A stretch of DNA of 64,000 nucleotides from Inia geoffrensis (GCA_036417435.1 CM070903.1:78423501-78487500); one strand, 5' to 3'; positions 35,656-47,790 are shown, counted from the first letter of the stretch. Notes: a model not told the origin generated them from the letters alone. Made by a program: numbers and translations.

Positions 35656-36589
35656 ACATGTTTATTTTATTTTTAACCACATTTCCTTTTTGGAAAATAA
35701 AATACTCTGAGGTACAGAAGAACTGGAGAAAGAGGTGCACATCGGTATTAGTTATATTGACAGTAAGTTCATACAACTAAACTCAGTAGATGTTTTTCAG
35801 TCTTTAAGCTACTTGTCTTTAAGCAGCAATCCTTCCTGAAGAAAGATCTTTCTTTGGCCTTTGGAATACCACATTCTGTCATTTGTTTTCCTGCTTCTGT
35901 TCTGCTTTCTTCTTAATCTTCCTGATTCTTTCTTTCTTTGCTCAACATGTAAAAGATTAATTTATGACTTAGTTTAATTTATGACTTAGTTTGAAGTACT
36001 CTTTCTTACCTTCCAACTCTAAAATTTCTTTTTAAGTGAATCCATTTTATCCATGGATTCAGGTACCACCAAGTAAAATGATTCACATTACCTTAACCCA
36101 GAGATTTTTGTCTGTATTCTAGAATCTTAGAAGTAGCTGCCATCTTGACATTTCTACTTGAATATGTCAAAGCTACTCCAAGCTCAACATGCATAACACT
36201 GAACTGATGACCCTTCCAACCAAATAAAAACAAAACTATGATGACTCAAAGAAAACTCAAGCCCCAAACCCTGTTTTATCAGTTTAACAGTGTTCCTTAT
36301 CCTGACGAAAGGTAACATCACTCATTCAATTGTCCCTCCTAAAGAGGATTTATCTTTTCATTCATTAATTTGATTTATTGTGTGCCAGACATTATTTTGT
36401 ATGTTTAAAATGATATCACTAAATAAAACATGCAGATTCCTGCCCACCTGAGGAAACAATTTAATCTCATCTACACCCCTATCTATCAAATTCTAAATTT
36501 TTGCCACTTAGCAGTCTCTTAACTTTGTGCACTTTGTTTCAACATGAGCATGAGCTAGTCTAACTACCATTAATTCTCATTTGTACCAT
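35656..36589. other. No gene seen; small tandem duplication
   Basis: The 17-mer AATTTATGACTTAGTTT occurs twice in tandem (35959-35975 and 35976-35992). Otherwise unrecognised. Confidence 0.4.
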
Positions 36590-36990
36590 TACTAAAATAG
36601 CCTTCTGACTGGTCTTTCTTCTCTATTCTTGTCCCTTTCAATACCTACTCTTTTCCCTGTGGCCAGAATGATCTTTACAAAATACTAATCTCATCATGTC
36701 CTCTTCTCGTTCAAAAATTATTCAATAGTTCTCCATTACTCTCAAGCTTAAGACCAAAATATTCCACACAGCCTGTAAAGTTCCACATAATCTGGCAACT
36801 ATTAATATCTCCAGCCTAAGTTTCTTATTTTGTTTTTCTTAACTCTTTCCACTCTTGCCCACTGACCTTTTTTCATGTGTCCTTGAGAACACAAAAATCT
36901 CTCCCACCAAAGCTTTCAAACATGCTCTTCCTCGTGTTGGAAATGCAGGTCAACTCCATTCCTACCCATCTTTGACAAGGTGACTTATCA
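36590..36990 (+). mobile_element. L2 LINE fossil
   Basis: L2 phrases appear in order: 'cttctgactggtctttcttctc', 'ctgtggccagaatgatctttacaaaatactaatctcatcatgtcc', 'ctcaagcttaagaccaaaatattcc', 'gttccacataatctggcaac'. Confidence 0.7.
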
Positions 36991-37129
36991 TAATTCATAA
37001 CTGAAGTTAATTGTTGCACAGTTAGAGAAGTGGAACTCAGAAATGAGTTCCTACACTAGTGATACTTAATTTTATATAGGACTATGCACTTCCTATTATG
37101 AGTACTTGAGACAATTATAATCATATCAT
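36991..37129. other. No gene or named repeat seen
   Basis: Unrecognised short spacer. Confidence 0.3.
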
Positions 37130-39143
37130 AACAAATCAAAATAAGGATGAAGGGAAATCTGCTTTCAGTAATGATAAAATAGATTATATTAATCCAATTC
37201 TCACATAGTTAACAATTATAAACATTGGACAAAATTAAGAAGAAACAATAGAAAACACCGAAGAGTCACAAAACATAGACAAAATGGAGGTGAATCTATC
37301 CTTAAAAGAAGGAAAATATGCTGGGTGAACTTTGCATTAATGCAGCTTTCTGCCTGAGGGAATGCCCCAGTTTGCTCACCATAGTGTGGTTAGAAGCCAG
37401 GCACAAAGATGCTATTTGAAGAGAAAAGAACAGAGTTTGAGGCTACTGTACTGGCTGAAAATTAAGTGGGAAATCCTGAGATAGAGGGATCTAGAGCAGG
37501 AGAATTACAAAAATCTACAAGTTACACCACCCAAGTCCTTGACTGAACTCTGAACTACATATATGCAGGATATAATCCAGATAGCTCAATGAAAACAATA
37601 TGATGAGGATGATTATAATTTTTGTGACTTTCTGTTTGAATAATAAAAAAAAATTCCCCCACCCCCCAAAAAAAGAAAGAACACAATAGATGAAAGGATG
37701 AAAGAACTAAGCATAGATTTCACCTGCTGTCAAACACAGGGGAAAAGAGTTTGAACTTTGACTCCAGTCAAGTTAGTTAACTGCTAGAACAAAATTCATC
37801 ACGTTTCACTGAAAGGTAAGAACATTCAGTGTCTCCATGATATATTAGGAAAATGTCTAACATAATATAAAAATGATGAAACACATTTAAAAATAAGAAA
37901 ATATAATTAATATTTTTAAAATATCAATGTAAATAAACTCTAAGATGATCCAGAAGTTGAGACTAACAGATGGGAACTTTAGAGCAAGTATCATATTATA
38001 AATATGTTCAAATACTTAAAGGAAAACACAGTTATAAACAATGGAGAGATGATGAATATTGACAGAGGTACGGAAACTTAAAAGAAAGAACCAAATGGAA
38101 ATTCTACACCTAACATTTACAACATCTGAAATGAAATAGTTGCTATATGAACTTAACAGCAAATTAGAGGTGGCAAAATAATGTATAAGTGAACTTGAAG
38201 ATAGATCAATAAGAAATTCCAAGCCTGAAGAAGCGTGAGAAAAAATGATAGAAAAGAAGGAACAGAATCTCAGTTATCTGTATAAAAATATCAACAATTC
38301 TAACATAAAAGTAATTGAAATCTCCTAAAAAGAGGTAAAGGAGAATTGGACACAAAACTATTTTAAAATGATGATGGCTGAAATTTTCATAAATTTGCTA
38401 AAAAATATAACTTATAAGTCCAAGATAAAAAAAAAAAAAACCTCAAAATATGTCCACAAACCTCAGTAATGATAGATGACAAGGAAAACATCATTGATAC
38501 CTCATAGTCAAACAACTGTGAACCAAAGATAAAGACACAACCCCAAATGTCAGCAGAAAAAAACAACCCACTACATACAGCAGAACAATATAAATATTGC
38601 CACTCTTTGGCTAATACCACTAAAATAATTATGACTTCACAATACTGGTGTGAGACTGTATAAAGAAAAAAGTATTTTCATTACAATACACATTACATGC
38701 TGAGGACTTTGTGTGTGTGGTATTTTTTAGTTCATCAAGGTTTAATATTCATTTACAGTGAGGAAATATTTACTTAAATATATGGGTAGTCTACAATTAC
38801 AATATTTAAAACCCCTTGGGAGCATTCCTTCTAGACCTGACCTACTATTAACACAACCCCGTTAGTGTTCTAACTAGTCAATTTTCCCCAAAGTGCCACT
38901 GCACTGTTCCAGGTACCCAAAGGAGGAGCAATACTCTGGCTATAAGAATTAAAACTGAAAATGTGTTTTGAAATTCATAACATTTTCCTTATGGGAGCTT
39001 CATGTTATATTCAGTGGCTTCAACCTTCTCTCTTATTAATTCTTGTCAGAAACATGGAACAGTGGAAAATGATGGAAATAGCATCTCTAAAAAATCTATT
39101 AACAAAATTTTATATAGAAAAATATATTTCAAAAATAAAGTAA

Positions 39144-39350
39144 GGGCTTCCCTGGTGGTGCAGTGGTTGAGAGTCCTCCTGCCAATGCAGGGGACACGGG
39201 TTCATGCCCCGGTCCGGGAGGATCCCTCATGCCATGGAGCAGCTGGGCCCGTGAGCCATGGCCGCTGAGCCTGTGCATCCAAAGCCTGTGCTCCACAGCA
39301 GGAGAGGCCACAACAGTGAGAGGCCTGCATACCACACACACACAAAAAAA
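39144..39350 (+). mobile_element. CHR-2 type SINE
   Basis: A full plus-strand copy with A box TGGTGCAGTGG and B-box region 'gggttcatgcccc'. The tail has drifted to a CA/A mixture. No clean target duplication is visible, and the copy is more diverged than the others, so it is probably older. Read-through frames of 69-110 codons on both strands are artefacts. Confidence 0.9.
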
Positions 39351-42308
39351 GTATAAAACAAATTTTCGATAAACAAGACTAAGAGAATCTGCTTCTATTA
39401 AACACACACTACAATAAATGTAGAAGGATTTCTTTTTTTTCTGCCTATGGATAACAGACATGAAATTGAAATGTGGATTTAAAGCAAGGAATGGAGAGCA
39501 TATAGATGGTAAATATGTGAATAAATATAAAACAGTATGTTTTTCTTATATAATTTCTTTAAAAAGACATGATTGCATAAAGCAAAATATTATAACACTA
39601 TCCTGGGGTTTATACAGTAGGTAGTTGTATTAAGTAAGACAAATAGCTCAAAGAATGGAAAATGGTAATAGAACTATACCATTTCAAAGTTATTATCATG
39701 CATTTGAAGTATATGATATTAGCTCTAAGTACATGGTGATAATTTAGAAATATATATTGTATTTCTCAGAGTAACCGCTAAAAAATAATGCAAAAAAGCC
39801 CCTCCAAATAAAAAAAATGGAGGATTAAAATAAGATGATAAAATTTATCTAACTCAAAAGAAATGAAACATGAAAGAAAAGATGACATAGGTAAAAAACA
39901 AATAGAAAATTGTTAGATCTAAGTCCAACCACAAAAATAATTACATTAAAAATAAATGGATAAACCACACCATTTAAAAGTCAGGCAAGATATAAAGGCA
40001 AGACCAAGCTACTAGTTATCTATAAGAGATATATTTAAATATAAAGACACATTTAGTTAAAAGTAAAAGGATAACAAAGAATATATAACATTCAAATAGT
40101 AATCGTTAAAACCCTGGAATGGCTGTTTTAATATCAGACAAAATCAATTTCAAAAATAAAAAGGGAGTATTTCCACAGGTAAAGAGGGACATTTCCTCAT
40201 TATAAAATGGTCAATTTATCAGGAAGATATAATAATCCTGAATGACTAAACATCTAATAATAGATCTTCAAAATACAGGGATCAAAAACCTGACAGAACT
40301 AAGGAAATATGGAGGAGTCTGTAATGATTGCTAGAGAGTTTAAGAACACCTTTTCAGTAATTGATAGAAAACTTAAACAAAAAAAATCAGTAAATACATA
40401 GAAGTTTTAAAACAACATTATCAACTATATTGGCTCAATTGACATTTATGGAACAATTCACCCACTGAGTACAGAATAAACACCACATCATGGATCATAA
40501 AACAGTGTACTCAATATAATTAAAAATTGAAATATTTTAGAGCATGTTCTTTGACTACAATATTAGAAAGCAATAACAAGTTATCTAGAAAATCTCCAAG
40601 TATTGGAAAACTTGACAACTTACTTCTAAATGACCCAAAGATCAAAGAATAAATCATATGGGAAATTATAAAATGTTTTGAACTGACTTATAATTAAATA
40701 CAGCACATTATAATTTGTGAGAAGCTCTAAAATCTATAGAGGGTCATTTTTAATTTTAAATGCTTATATTAGAAAAAATAAAGGTAACAGATCAATGGCT
40801 TAAGCTTTCATCTTTTGAAGATAGTAAAAATAAATAAATCTAGAGAATGTAAAAAGAAGTAGTAAAGATGAGAACAGCAATAATCATGTAGGAAAAAAGC
40901 ACTACAAGCAATTAACATAGGAATATTTGGTTGCTTGCAAAGAATAATATAATAAACTCCTAAAAGAAATAAGCAATAAAACAGAGAGCACACAAATTGC
41001 CAACATCAGAAATAAAAAAGAGATATCAACACCAATCCTAAGACACTATAAACTAAAAATGGAATATTATAAATAACTTTATACCAACAAATTTAATAAC
41101 TTAGATTAAATGGACAAATTCCCTGGTGAGCTGAATTCACCAGAAGTGGAACAAAATAAAATAGAAAATCTGTAAAGCATAAAACTTATTGAATATGTTG
41201 AATTCATTACCAAAAGCATTTACACAAAGAAAATTTAAGCCATATGGTTTCTAAGGGTTTATTCTAATAAATATTTATGGAAGAAATAACATCAGGATTA
41301 CATAAACTCTTTCAAGTAAAAAAAAAAATGGGAGACCATTTTCAAATCACTTTATGAAGCAAGCAACACCCTGATAACAAAACCTGATAAAGATATACAT
41401 TGAAATAAGATATTACTGACAAATATCCTCCCATTAACATAAAAGCAAAAATTCTTAATATTGTCAAATGAAGCCCAACAATACAGAGGAAGAATCATAC
41501 ATCATGATTTGTGTGTATATCGCCATCTATCAAACACATCATATTTATCGGCAAAATATCAAAAGATAATCCTCTCCCCTCTAAGATCAAAAACAAAGCA
41601 AAGATGTCTACCCTCACCAATTTGATTCATTATTGTACTGAAGGTCCTAGCCAGTGTAATAAGACAAGAAAAATAAATAAAAGGCAGAAAGATGGGAAAG
41701 GAAGAAGTAAAACTGTATTCATAGATAGCATGGTTGCTATATAAAAAGATGAATGACAAAGATTGTACAAAGCAACTATTAATATAGATAAACAAGTTTA
41801 ACAATGTTGACAGATACAAAATCAATTTACCATTAACAACTATATTTCTATATAATAGTAACAAAATTGGTAAATACATAGTTTTAAAAAGCAGTTCCAT
41901 ATAAAATAACATCAAATAACAAAAGTAATTAGCAATAAATTTAACATGAGATGCAAAACTGAGCAGATTTTAAAATACCTAAATAAAAGATATACTACAA
42001 ACATGGATGGGAAGACCGGATTTTGTTCAGATGTTAATTCTCATATACATACAGTCTCAGTTATCATAGCAACAGACTTCTTAAATTGACATTGACTAGG
42101 TGATTCTAAAATTTATATGAAAATATAAATGGCTTAGAATAGCAAATCTAACTCTTTAAAAAAAAACTGAAGAATTTACACAACCTGATATCAAGATTTA
42201 TTACGAACCTACAGTAATTAAGACAGTGTGGCATTAACACAAAAATAGACAAATAGGTCAATGGAACAGAATGCTAAGCATAGAAATAGATCCACAATTA
42301 TACAATTG

Positions 42309-42691
42309 AAATTCAATTAAGGTTTCCCTGGTGGTGCAGTGGTTAAGAATCTGCCTGCCAGTGAAGGGGACATGGGTTGGAGCCCTAGTCCAGGAAGATT
42401 TCACATGCCATGGAACTAAGCCCATGAGTCACAACTACTGAGCCTGCACTCTAAAGCCTGCAAGCCACAACTACTGAGCCCGCATGCTACAACTACTGAA
42501 GCCCACATGCCTAGAGCTCATGCCCAACAAAAAAAAGAAGCCGCCACAATGAGAAGCCCATGCACCTCAATGAAGAGTAGCCCGGCTTGCCACAACTAGA
42601 GAAAGCCTGAAAGCAGCAACGAAGACCCAACACAGACAAAAATAAAATTAATTAATTAATTAATTAATTTTAAAAAAAGAAAAATTCAATT
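42309..42691 (+). mobile_element. CHR-1 type SINE (long form)
   Basis: The element (about 42319-42681) shares the long CHR-1 body, with recurring ACAACTACTGA phrases, with the copy at 1.87 kb. It ends in an (ATTA)n-like tail (42645-42670). The 10-bp AAATTCAATT flanks it (42309-42318 and 42682-42691). It splits L1 copy A, whose sequence resumes on the right. Confidence 0.88.
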
Positions 42692-43083
42692 TTAAAAAGC
42701 ACTAAAATAATTCAATTGAGAGACAGTAATCTTTACAACAAATGATTTTGGAACTACTAGATATTCAAAGAGAAATGAACCTCAACCTCTGCCTAAAGTG
42801 ATATGAAAACATTGTTTCAAATGAACAATAAAACTAAACCTAAAAGCAAGCTAAAAATATATGCTTCTATAATAAGACAGGATAATAATTTTCTGACCTG
42901 GGGACAGGCAAATTTTCATAGGTAAAACACAGAAATTTGTAGGCATGAAAGAAAAAAATATAAATTAGACTTCATTTAAATTAAAATTTCTGCTTATAAG
43001 AAGATTACATTAAAATTAATAGGCAATACTCATACTGGCAGGAAATCTATATGCATGTGTATGCATGTATATGTTGTATATAA

Positions 43084-43095
<12 letters not shown>

Positions 43096-43149
<54 letters not shown>
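43096..43149 (+). repeat. (TA)27 microsatellite
   Basis: A pure 54-bp TA tract inside L1 copy A. Frames with Ile-Tyr runs on both strands are artefacts. Confidence 0.95.
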
Positions 43150-43153
<4 letters not shown>

Positions 43154-43335
43154 TGAAGAATTTGTATCCAGACTACATCAAGAACTCCTATAACCCAATA
43201 ATAAAAAGATTTAACAGAATACAGTGGAACAAGGGAGGCAAAAATCTTGAACAGACATATGCAAACGCCAAAGCCGATAAGCATACAAAAGAGTTTTTAT
43301 TATCATTACCCATCAAGAAAACACAAACTAAATTC

Positions 43336-43569
43336 ATTTCTATATAATAGTAACAAAAGCTGGTAAATACATAGTTTTATATCCTTTATATCTGATATCC
43401 TTGCCTCTGAGTAAACCTCCCTCGCCATGTCCAGTTGGGAAAAACTCTTCCTTCAGGCACCTACATCTCTTCTTTTATCTTTCCTTGTATCTGTTATTCT
43501 GTATTTAATTCTTTTTTTTTTGTTTCTTCATTTATCAACTCAACCAATGGATATGCATCTTGAAAATAA
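43336..43569 (+). repeat. Two-part insertion matching nearby sequences
   Basis: 43336-43379 matches 41844-41886 except for a 2-3 base difference. 43391-43569 matches 46493-46674 with about 11 differences in some 180 bp. An 11-bp linker (43380-43390) joins them. The left flank (to 43335) and right flank (from 43573) are both L1 ORF2 and would be nearly contiguous in an intact L1. This looks like filler DNA copied from two donors, 1.5 kb upstream and 3.1 kb downstream. Confidence 0.75.
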
Positions 43570-44098
43570 GTTCACCACTGCCCACCTGCTTGAATGGCTA
43601 AAATTAACAAGCTTGACAACACCGAATATTGTATGTGAAGCAATAAGAACTTTCATACATTGCTTGTGGGGATACAAAATACCACAATCACTTTTGGAAA
43701 AGGTTTAGCAGTTTCTTATATAATTTCAAACATACGCCTACCCTATAACCAAGTAGTTACACTCTTAGGTATTTATGCAATAGAAATGAGGACAGATTTT
43801 CTCAGAGAGGCTTGTACAGAATATTCATAGAAGATTTACTCTTAAAAACCCCAAACTGGTAACAACTCAAAAGTTCATGAAGAGTACATGAATTTTCTTT
43901 TTAATTATGGTATATTTATTATCACAATAGAATATTATTCAATAACTAAAAAGGAACAAACCATGGATTATGCCACAGTATAGATAAATCTCACAGATAT
44001 TATACTGAGTGAAAGAACATAGATACAAAATCATATACTTTATGATTATTTATATGAACTTTTAGAAAAGGGAAAACTTGCCTTATAATAATAATTTT

Positions 44099-44326
44099 AA
44101 AAAAGGTTACCTCGGACTTCCCTGGTGGTGCAGTGGTTGAGGGTCCGCCTGCCGATGCAGGGCACACGGGTTCGTGCCCCATTCCAGGAAGATCCCACAT
44201 GCCTCAGAGCGGCTGGGCCCGTGAACCATGGCCGCTGAGCCTGCGGGTCCGGAGCCTGTCCTCCGCAACGGGAGAGGCCACAACAGTGAGAGGTCCGCGT
44301 ACCACAAAAAAAAAAAAGGTTACCTC
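44099..44326 (+). mobile_element. CHR-2 type SINE
   Basis: A complete copy (44114-44311) inside the L1 3' UTR. The perfect 15-bp target duplication AAAAAAGGTTACCTC is at 44099-44113 and 44312-44326. It has the diagnostic variants TTCCAGGAAGATCC, CCTCAGAGCGG and GTGAACCATGG, which it shares with the mosaic copy at 52.1 kb. Confidence 0.95.
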
Positions 44327-44431
44327 TGCAGAGGAGGCAGAGAAGGAAATGAGAATTGACTGAAAAGAGGCACAAGGGAACTTTCTGGAATGATGGAAAT
44401 ATTCTATATCTTGATTAGGATGGTGATTATA

Positions 44432-44433
44432 TG

Positions 44434-44487
<54 letters not shown>

Positions 44488-44489
44488 CA
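44432..44489. repeat. 58-bp perfect palindrome TGGAG(AT)24CTCCA
   Basis: The AT tract (44437-44484) is bracketed by the inverted pentamers TGGAG and CTCCA, so the whole 58 bp is self-complementary and able to form a cruciform. It lies in the L1 3' UTR just after a SINE. Confidence 0.95.
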
Positions 44490-44600
44490 CATATGTAAAA
44501 TGTTATTAATACATACACATGTGTACATTTTAATTTATGCAAATTATATCAAAATAAATTTGGTTTTAATACATACATACAATATTTTAAAGTAAATTTT

Positions 44601-45905
44601 TAAACATACAATACATATTTCATAGAGAATAACAGCAATACAAATGACTGTTGACTTCTCACCAGAAGTCTTTATGGTGTTAAAGATGACAAAACAAAAC
44701 TATCTTAATTCCATCTTCAGTAAAAATATCCCTCAAGATACTTTTTCAGAGAAACAAAAATCAGAGAATTTGTCTCCAGCTGACCTACACTATTAAAAAC
44801 TTTTCAAAATGCTAACTGAATTTATTCAGACTGAGAAAAAAAGATACCAGATGGAACTCTGGATGAGCAGGAAGAAATAAAGAACATCAGAATAGATACA
44901 TATGTGGATAAACATAAAAATACTTTTCAAAAAGCGTCTTATTTTTATATGTAGTTTTAAATTTAAAATACAGTTGTCCCTCATCACCAGTGGGGGATTT
45001 GTTCCAGGACCCGCCTCAGTTTCCCAAATCCAGGATGCTCAAATCCCATAGTCTGCCCTCCTCCCTATATATGATGTTCCACATCTGTGGATTCAACAAG
45101 CTAGGCATCATGTCATATTGTAATATTTATTGAAGAAAATCTGCCTCTAAGCAGACCTGTATATAAATGTATATATGCATTTCAAACTGTGTTGTTCAGT
45201 GGTCAACTGTACTATTAACTACTTAAAATAATAACAATATATTATGATGTATACTGTATGTGGAAGTAAAATGTATAACAATTGGAGTATAAAGGATGGG
45301 AAAAGGCAAAATGTAATTATATTAAGATTTCATAAAGTAATATCCCATATTATTTGAAGATAAACTGTAAATACTTAAAGATATTTATTGTAATCTCTAC
45401 AGCACTAGCTAAAAAAATAACACAAAGTAATATAGCTAAAAAAACAATCCACAGGATGAAAAAGAACACTGAAAATAGTGATTCACTCCCCATACCCACC
45501 CCTCAAAAATATAGGAAAGAAAGACTAGAGGAACAAAGAATAAATAGGCTAAATGGAAAACGTAAATCATATCTATAATTACATGAAATGAAAATAAACT
45601 AACCACATCAATTAAAAGGCGAAGATTAAAAAACTGAATTAAAAAAAGACAGAACCGTAGGCTGTTCACAAGAAACACACTTTAAATGTAGAGCACAGAC
45701 GGTTGGAAATAATAGGGTAAAAAAAGATACATCATGCAGCCTTAAACATAAGAAAGCTGGTGTGGCTATATTAATATCAGACAAAGTAGACTTTAAAATA
45801 TAAAGTATTGTTGGAGATAAAGAGGGACATTTTACAGTGAAAAACATCCATCAGGAAGACTATAATCCCAAATATGTATTCACCTAATAAGAAAGAGACA
45901 GAACC
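44601..45905 (+). mobile_element. Old L1 (copy B), truncated, head-to-tail with copy A
   Basis: It runs from late ORF1 ('ctgttgacttctcaccagaagtc' at about 44648) through 'gaaacaaaaatcagagaatttgtctccagctgacc' into the ORF2 endonuclease region ('gctggtgtggctatattaatatcagacaaagtagac' at about 45755). It stops near 45905. It is interrupted by a MER2-like element at 44971-45209. It has the same orientation and a similar subfamily to copy A. Confidence 0.75.
44969..45211 (+). mobile_element. MER2-like Tigger DNA transposon (non-autonomous)
   Basis: The 239-bp element (44971-45209) has terminal inverted repeats CAGTTGTCCCTC and its partner ending GGTCAACTG. It is flanked by a TA duplication (44969-44970 and 45210-45211), as expected for the Tc1/mariner-pogo superfamily. 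The internal phrases 'gggggatttgttccaggaccc' and 'ggatgctcaaatccc' are MER2 hallmarks. It has no transposase and was mobilised in trans. The L1 continues on both sides. Confidence 0.85.
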
Positions 45906-46492
45906 CTTCACTTTATTTGGATGTTAATGTGACTGGAAGCAAATGCTAGGAATTCTGTAGCTACACTCTTGTCTCCGGCAGAAGAGCAAAGACTTAGGGT
46001 AGCAGAGTGAAGGTATAATAGAAATCTATGCATCTACCCACTTGCTCATACTGTTCAACCATTTGTCTTACCTCCCTGGGTCCTGTCTTACCTCTAAACT
46101 TCCAGTTTTAAGTAAATTAATATTTGTAGTCCAAAGCATCCTACTCAAAACAGTGAAAAATAAACATTTAATTGCTAAATTAAATAAGTGAGATAAAAAT
46201 AATCCTGTAAATAAATTAGAAACTTAGTTCCCATTAGCAAATTCCGAGGAATCTAGGAGTGTCTGAATCACCTACTGCAACAAAGCTAATATTGAGGAAT
46301 CATTAAAGATTTTTCTAGGACCCTCAGGGTCATGTAAATCCACTGGGAAGAATGTAAATTTTATGATCTTCAAAGATGATATTTTAGATTTTTCCTTTGG
46401 AATATTTTAATTGTAGATAAGCCAGTCTCAGATGTATCTTGAGTCAAACAGAGATGCTTTATTAAACCCCAGTTTATTCTTTAAATGACCAC
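45906..46492. other. No gene or named repeat seen
   Basis: Unrecognised old DNA between L1 copy B and the donor-like segment. Confidence 0.4.
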
Positions 46493-46745
46493 TCTGATAT
46501 CCTTGCCTCTGAGTAAACCTCCCTCACCATGTCCAGTTGGGAAAAACTCTTTCTTCAGGCACCTGCCTCTCTTCTTCTATCCTTCCTTGTATCTGTTACT
46601 CTGTATTTAATTCTTTTTTTCTGTTTATTTCTTCATTTATCAGCTCAACCAATGGATCTGCATCTTGAAAATAACTTTCATGCTTTACATGTCTTCATAT
46701 TCATCATGTCTGGCTTAGTGCTTATCTGAGTAAATGTTGAAATAA
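46493..46745 (+). other. Donor-like segment duplicated at 43.4 kb
   Basis: 46493-46674 is about 94% identical to 43391-43569, in the same orientation. The end 'tgtctggcttagtgcttatctgagtaaatgttgaaataaa' (about 46707-46746) resembles an L2/MIR-type tail, so the segment may itself be part of an old repeat. A 66-codon frame starting MSSWEKLFLQAP is shared in outline by both copies, but it breaks differently in each and is not a gene. Confidence 0.6.
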
Positions 46746-47119
46746 ATTGAATCAAATCCGATGAAATCTAATCCAATAAAATTTATATATTTGTGACAAC
46801 ATTGATCTTTTTTCAAATCTGTTAGTGTATCTTGGACCTATATGTGTATGCATAAAGTTAAGTTTTTCAAATTAAAAGAAATAGACACTCTCTTTAGCTA
46901 CTTTAAGTCAAGTGAATTTAAGGACTTATGTGTCAGTAAATGATGAAAGTGCTCAGATGAACCTGTACTATTTGTTGCTCAGTTTTTTGGAAACTCTAGG
47001 TTGGAGTTATTTACTGACATCTAGCAGAAGCAGGAGTTCACGACCTTCACTTTGGTCATTAATATGAATTTAAAACGGAGACACTAAAAAAATTAAAGCA
47101 CTAACATGGTTAAAAATAC
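46746..47119. other. No gene or named repeat seen
   Basis: Unrecognised. Short ATC-RAT-AAATC-like units lie at about 46747-46790. Confidence 0.4.
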
Positions 47120-47790
47120 TCATGTATGTACTCACCACTCAGACTTGACAACTGATAGCATTGTCATATTTGCTTCAAGTCTCTTTTTTTTCTAAAAGAA
47201 ACAAAACACTACAAGGTTGAACACATTTTCAAGCATTCTTAGGCCCATTTTTCTTCCTCCTCTCCAGAGGCAGCCACTAATATGAATTTAGAATATACCA
47301 TTTTCTTAATTTTTACTTACATGTATATAAATATATATTCATAATCCATATATATTTCCTGTACGTTAACAACCATTTTAATTACTCCTCTCCAATCTTC
47401 AACATTACTATTTAGTATTTTAATTCCACCTCATTTTTTTACACATGAAAAAAAAATGTTATTTTAAAATTTAATACTTGTGCTTATTTATTTATTTAAA
47501 TTTTGCTCATATTTGTTTGTTACATATTACTGCTTCCTTCTGGGTTTATTTTTTTTCCTGCTTAAGTATATTTCTTATTCATAAATTCCATGGACAGTGC
47601 TTTCACTTAGCATTTTTTTGGTAGTGTTTTTATTTCATCCCCAGATTTGAATTATAGTTTAGCTGGGTATATAATTTTAGGATGACAGTTTTATTTTTCC
47701 CTCAGCACTTTGATAATATTATTCCAAAAGTCAGCTACCTTCAATTTTTGCTGATAAGAACATTTTCAGTGGTCAGTTTCCTAGGCAATC
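47120..47790 (-). mobile_element. Old L1/HAL1 ORF1 fossil (antisense)
   Basis: The text 'agctgggtatataattttaggatgacagtttt...cagcactttgataatattattcc...tttttgctgataag' (about 47660-47760) is the complement of an L1 ORF1-region segment. The part before 47590 is less certain. Confidence 0.5.

Larger units (their letters stand above)
37130..44600 (+). mobile_element. Old L1 (copy A), near full length but interrupted
   Basis: The order is consistent with one L1ME/L1M-type element. ORF1-like text lies at about 37820-38640 ('agaactgaaatgatgatggctgaaattttc' style) and an endonuclease-region echo at 39420-40260. RT-like text is at 41500-42310, the late ORF2 at 43150-43335 and 43573-43950, and the 3' UTR at 43950-44600 ('tctggaatgatggaaatattctatatcttgatta'). 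Interruptions are SINEs at 39144, 42319 and 44114, an apparent templated insertion at 43336-43569 and two AT repeats. There is no open ORF of useful length. The 5' limit is uncertain. Confidence 0.7.

Noticed and set aside
43427..43708. 93-codon frame starting MSSWEKLFLQAP, with a similar 66-codon frame at 46529-46729, as a possible two-copy gene family
   Set aside because: The shared part is exactly the duplicated 180-bp segment. The frames diverge at the block edges (one enters L1), indels differ, and no start context, exon or domain is seen.
44432..44489. Intrinsic terminator or CRISPR-like palindrome
   Set aside because: This is eukaryotic repeat DNA. The palindrome is an AT microsatellite with inverted flanks, with no array of spaced repeats.
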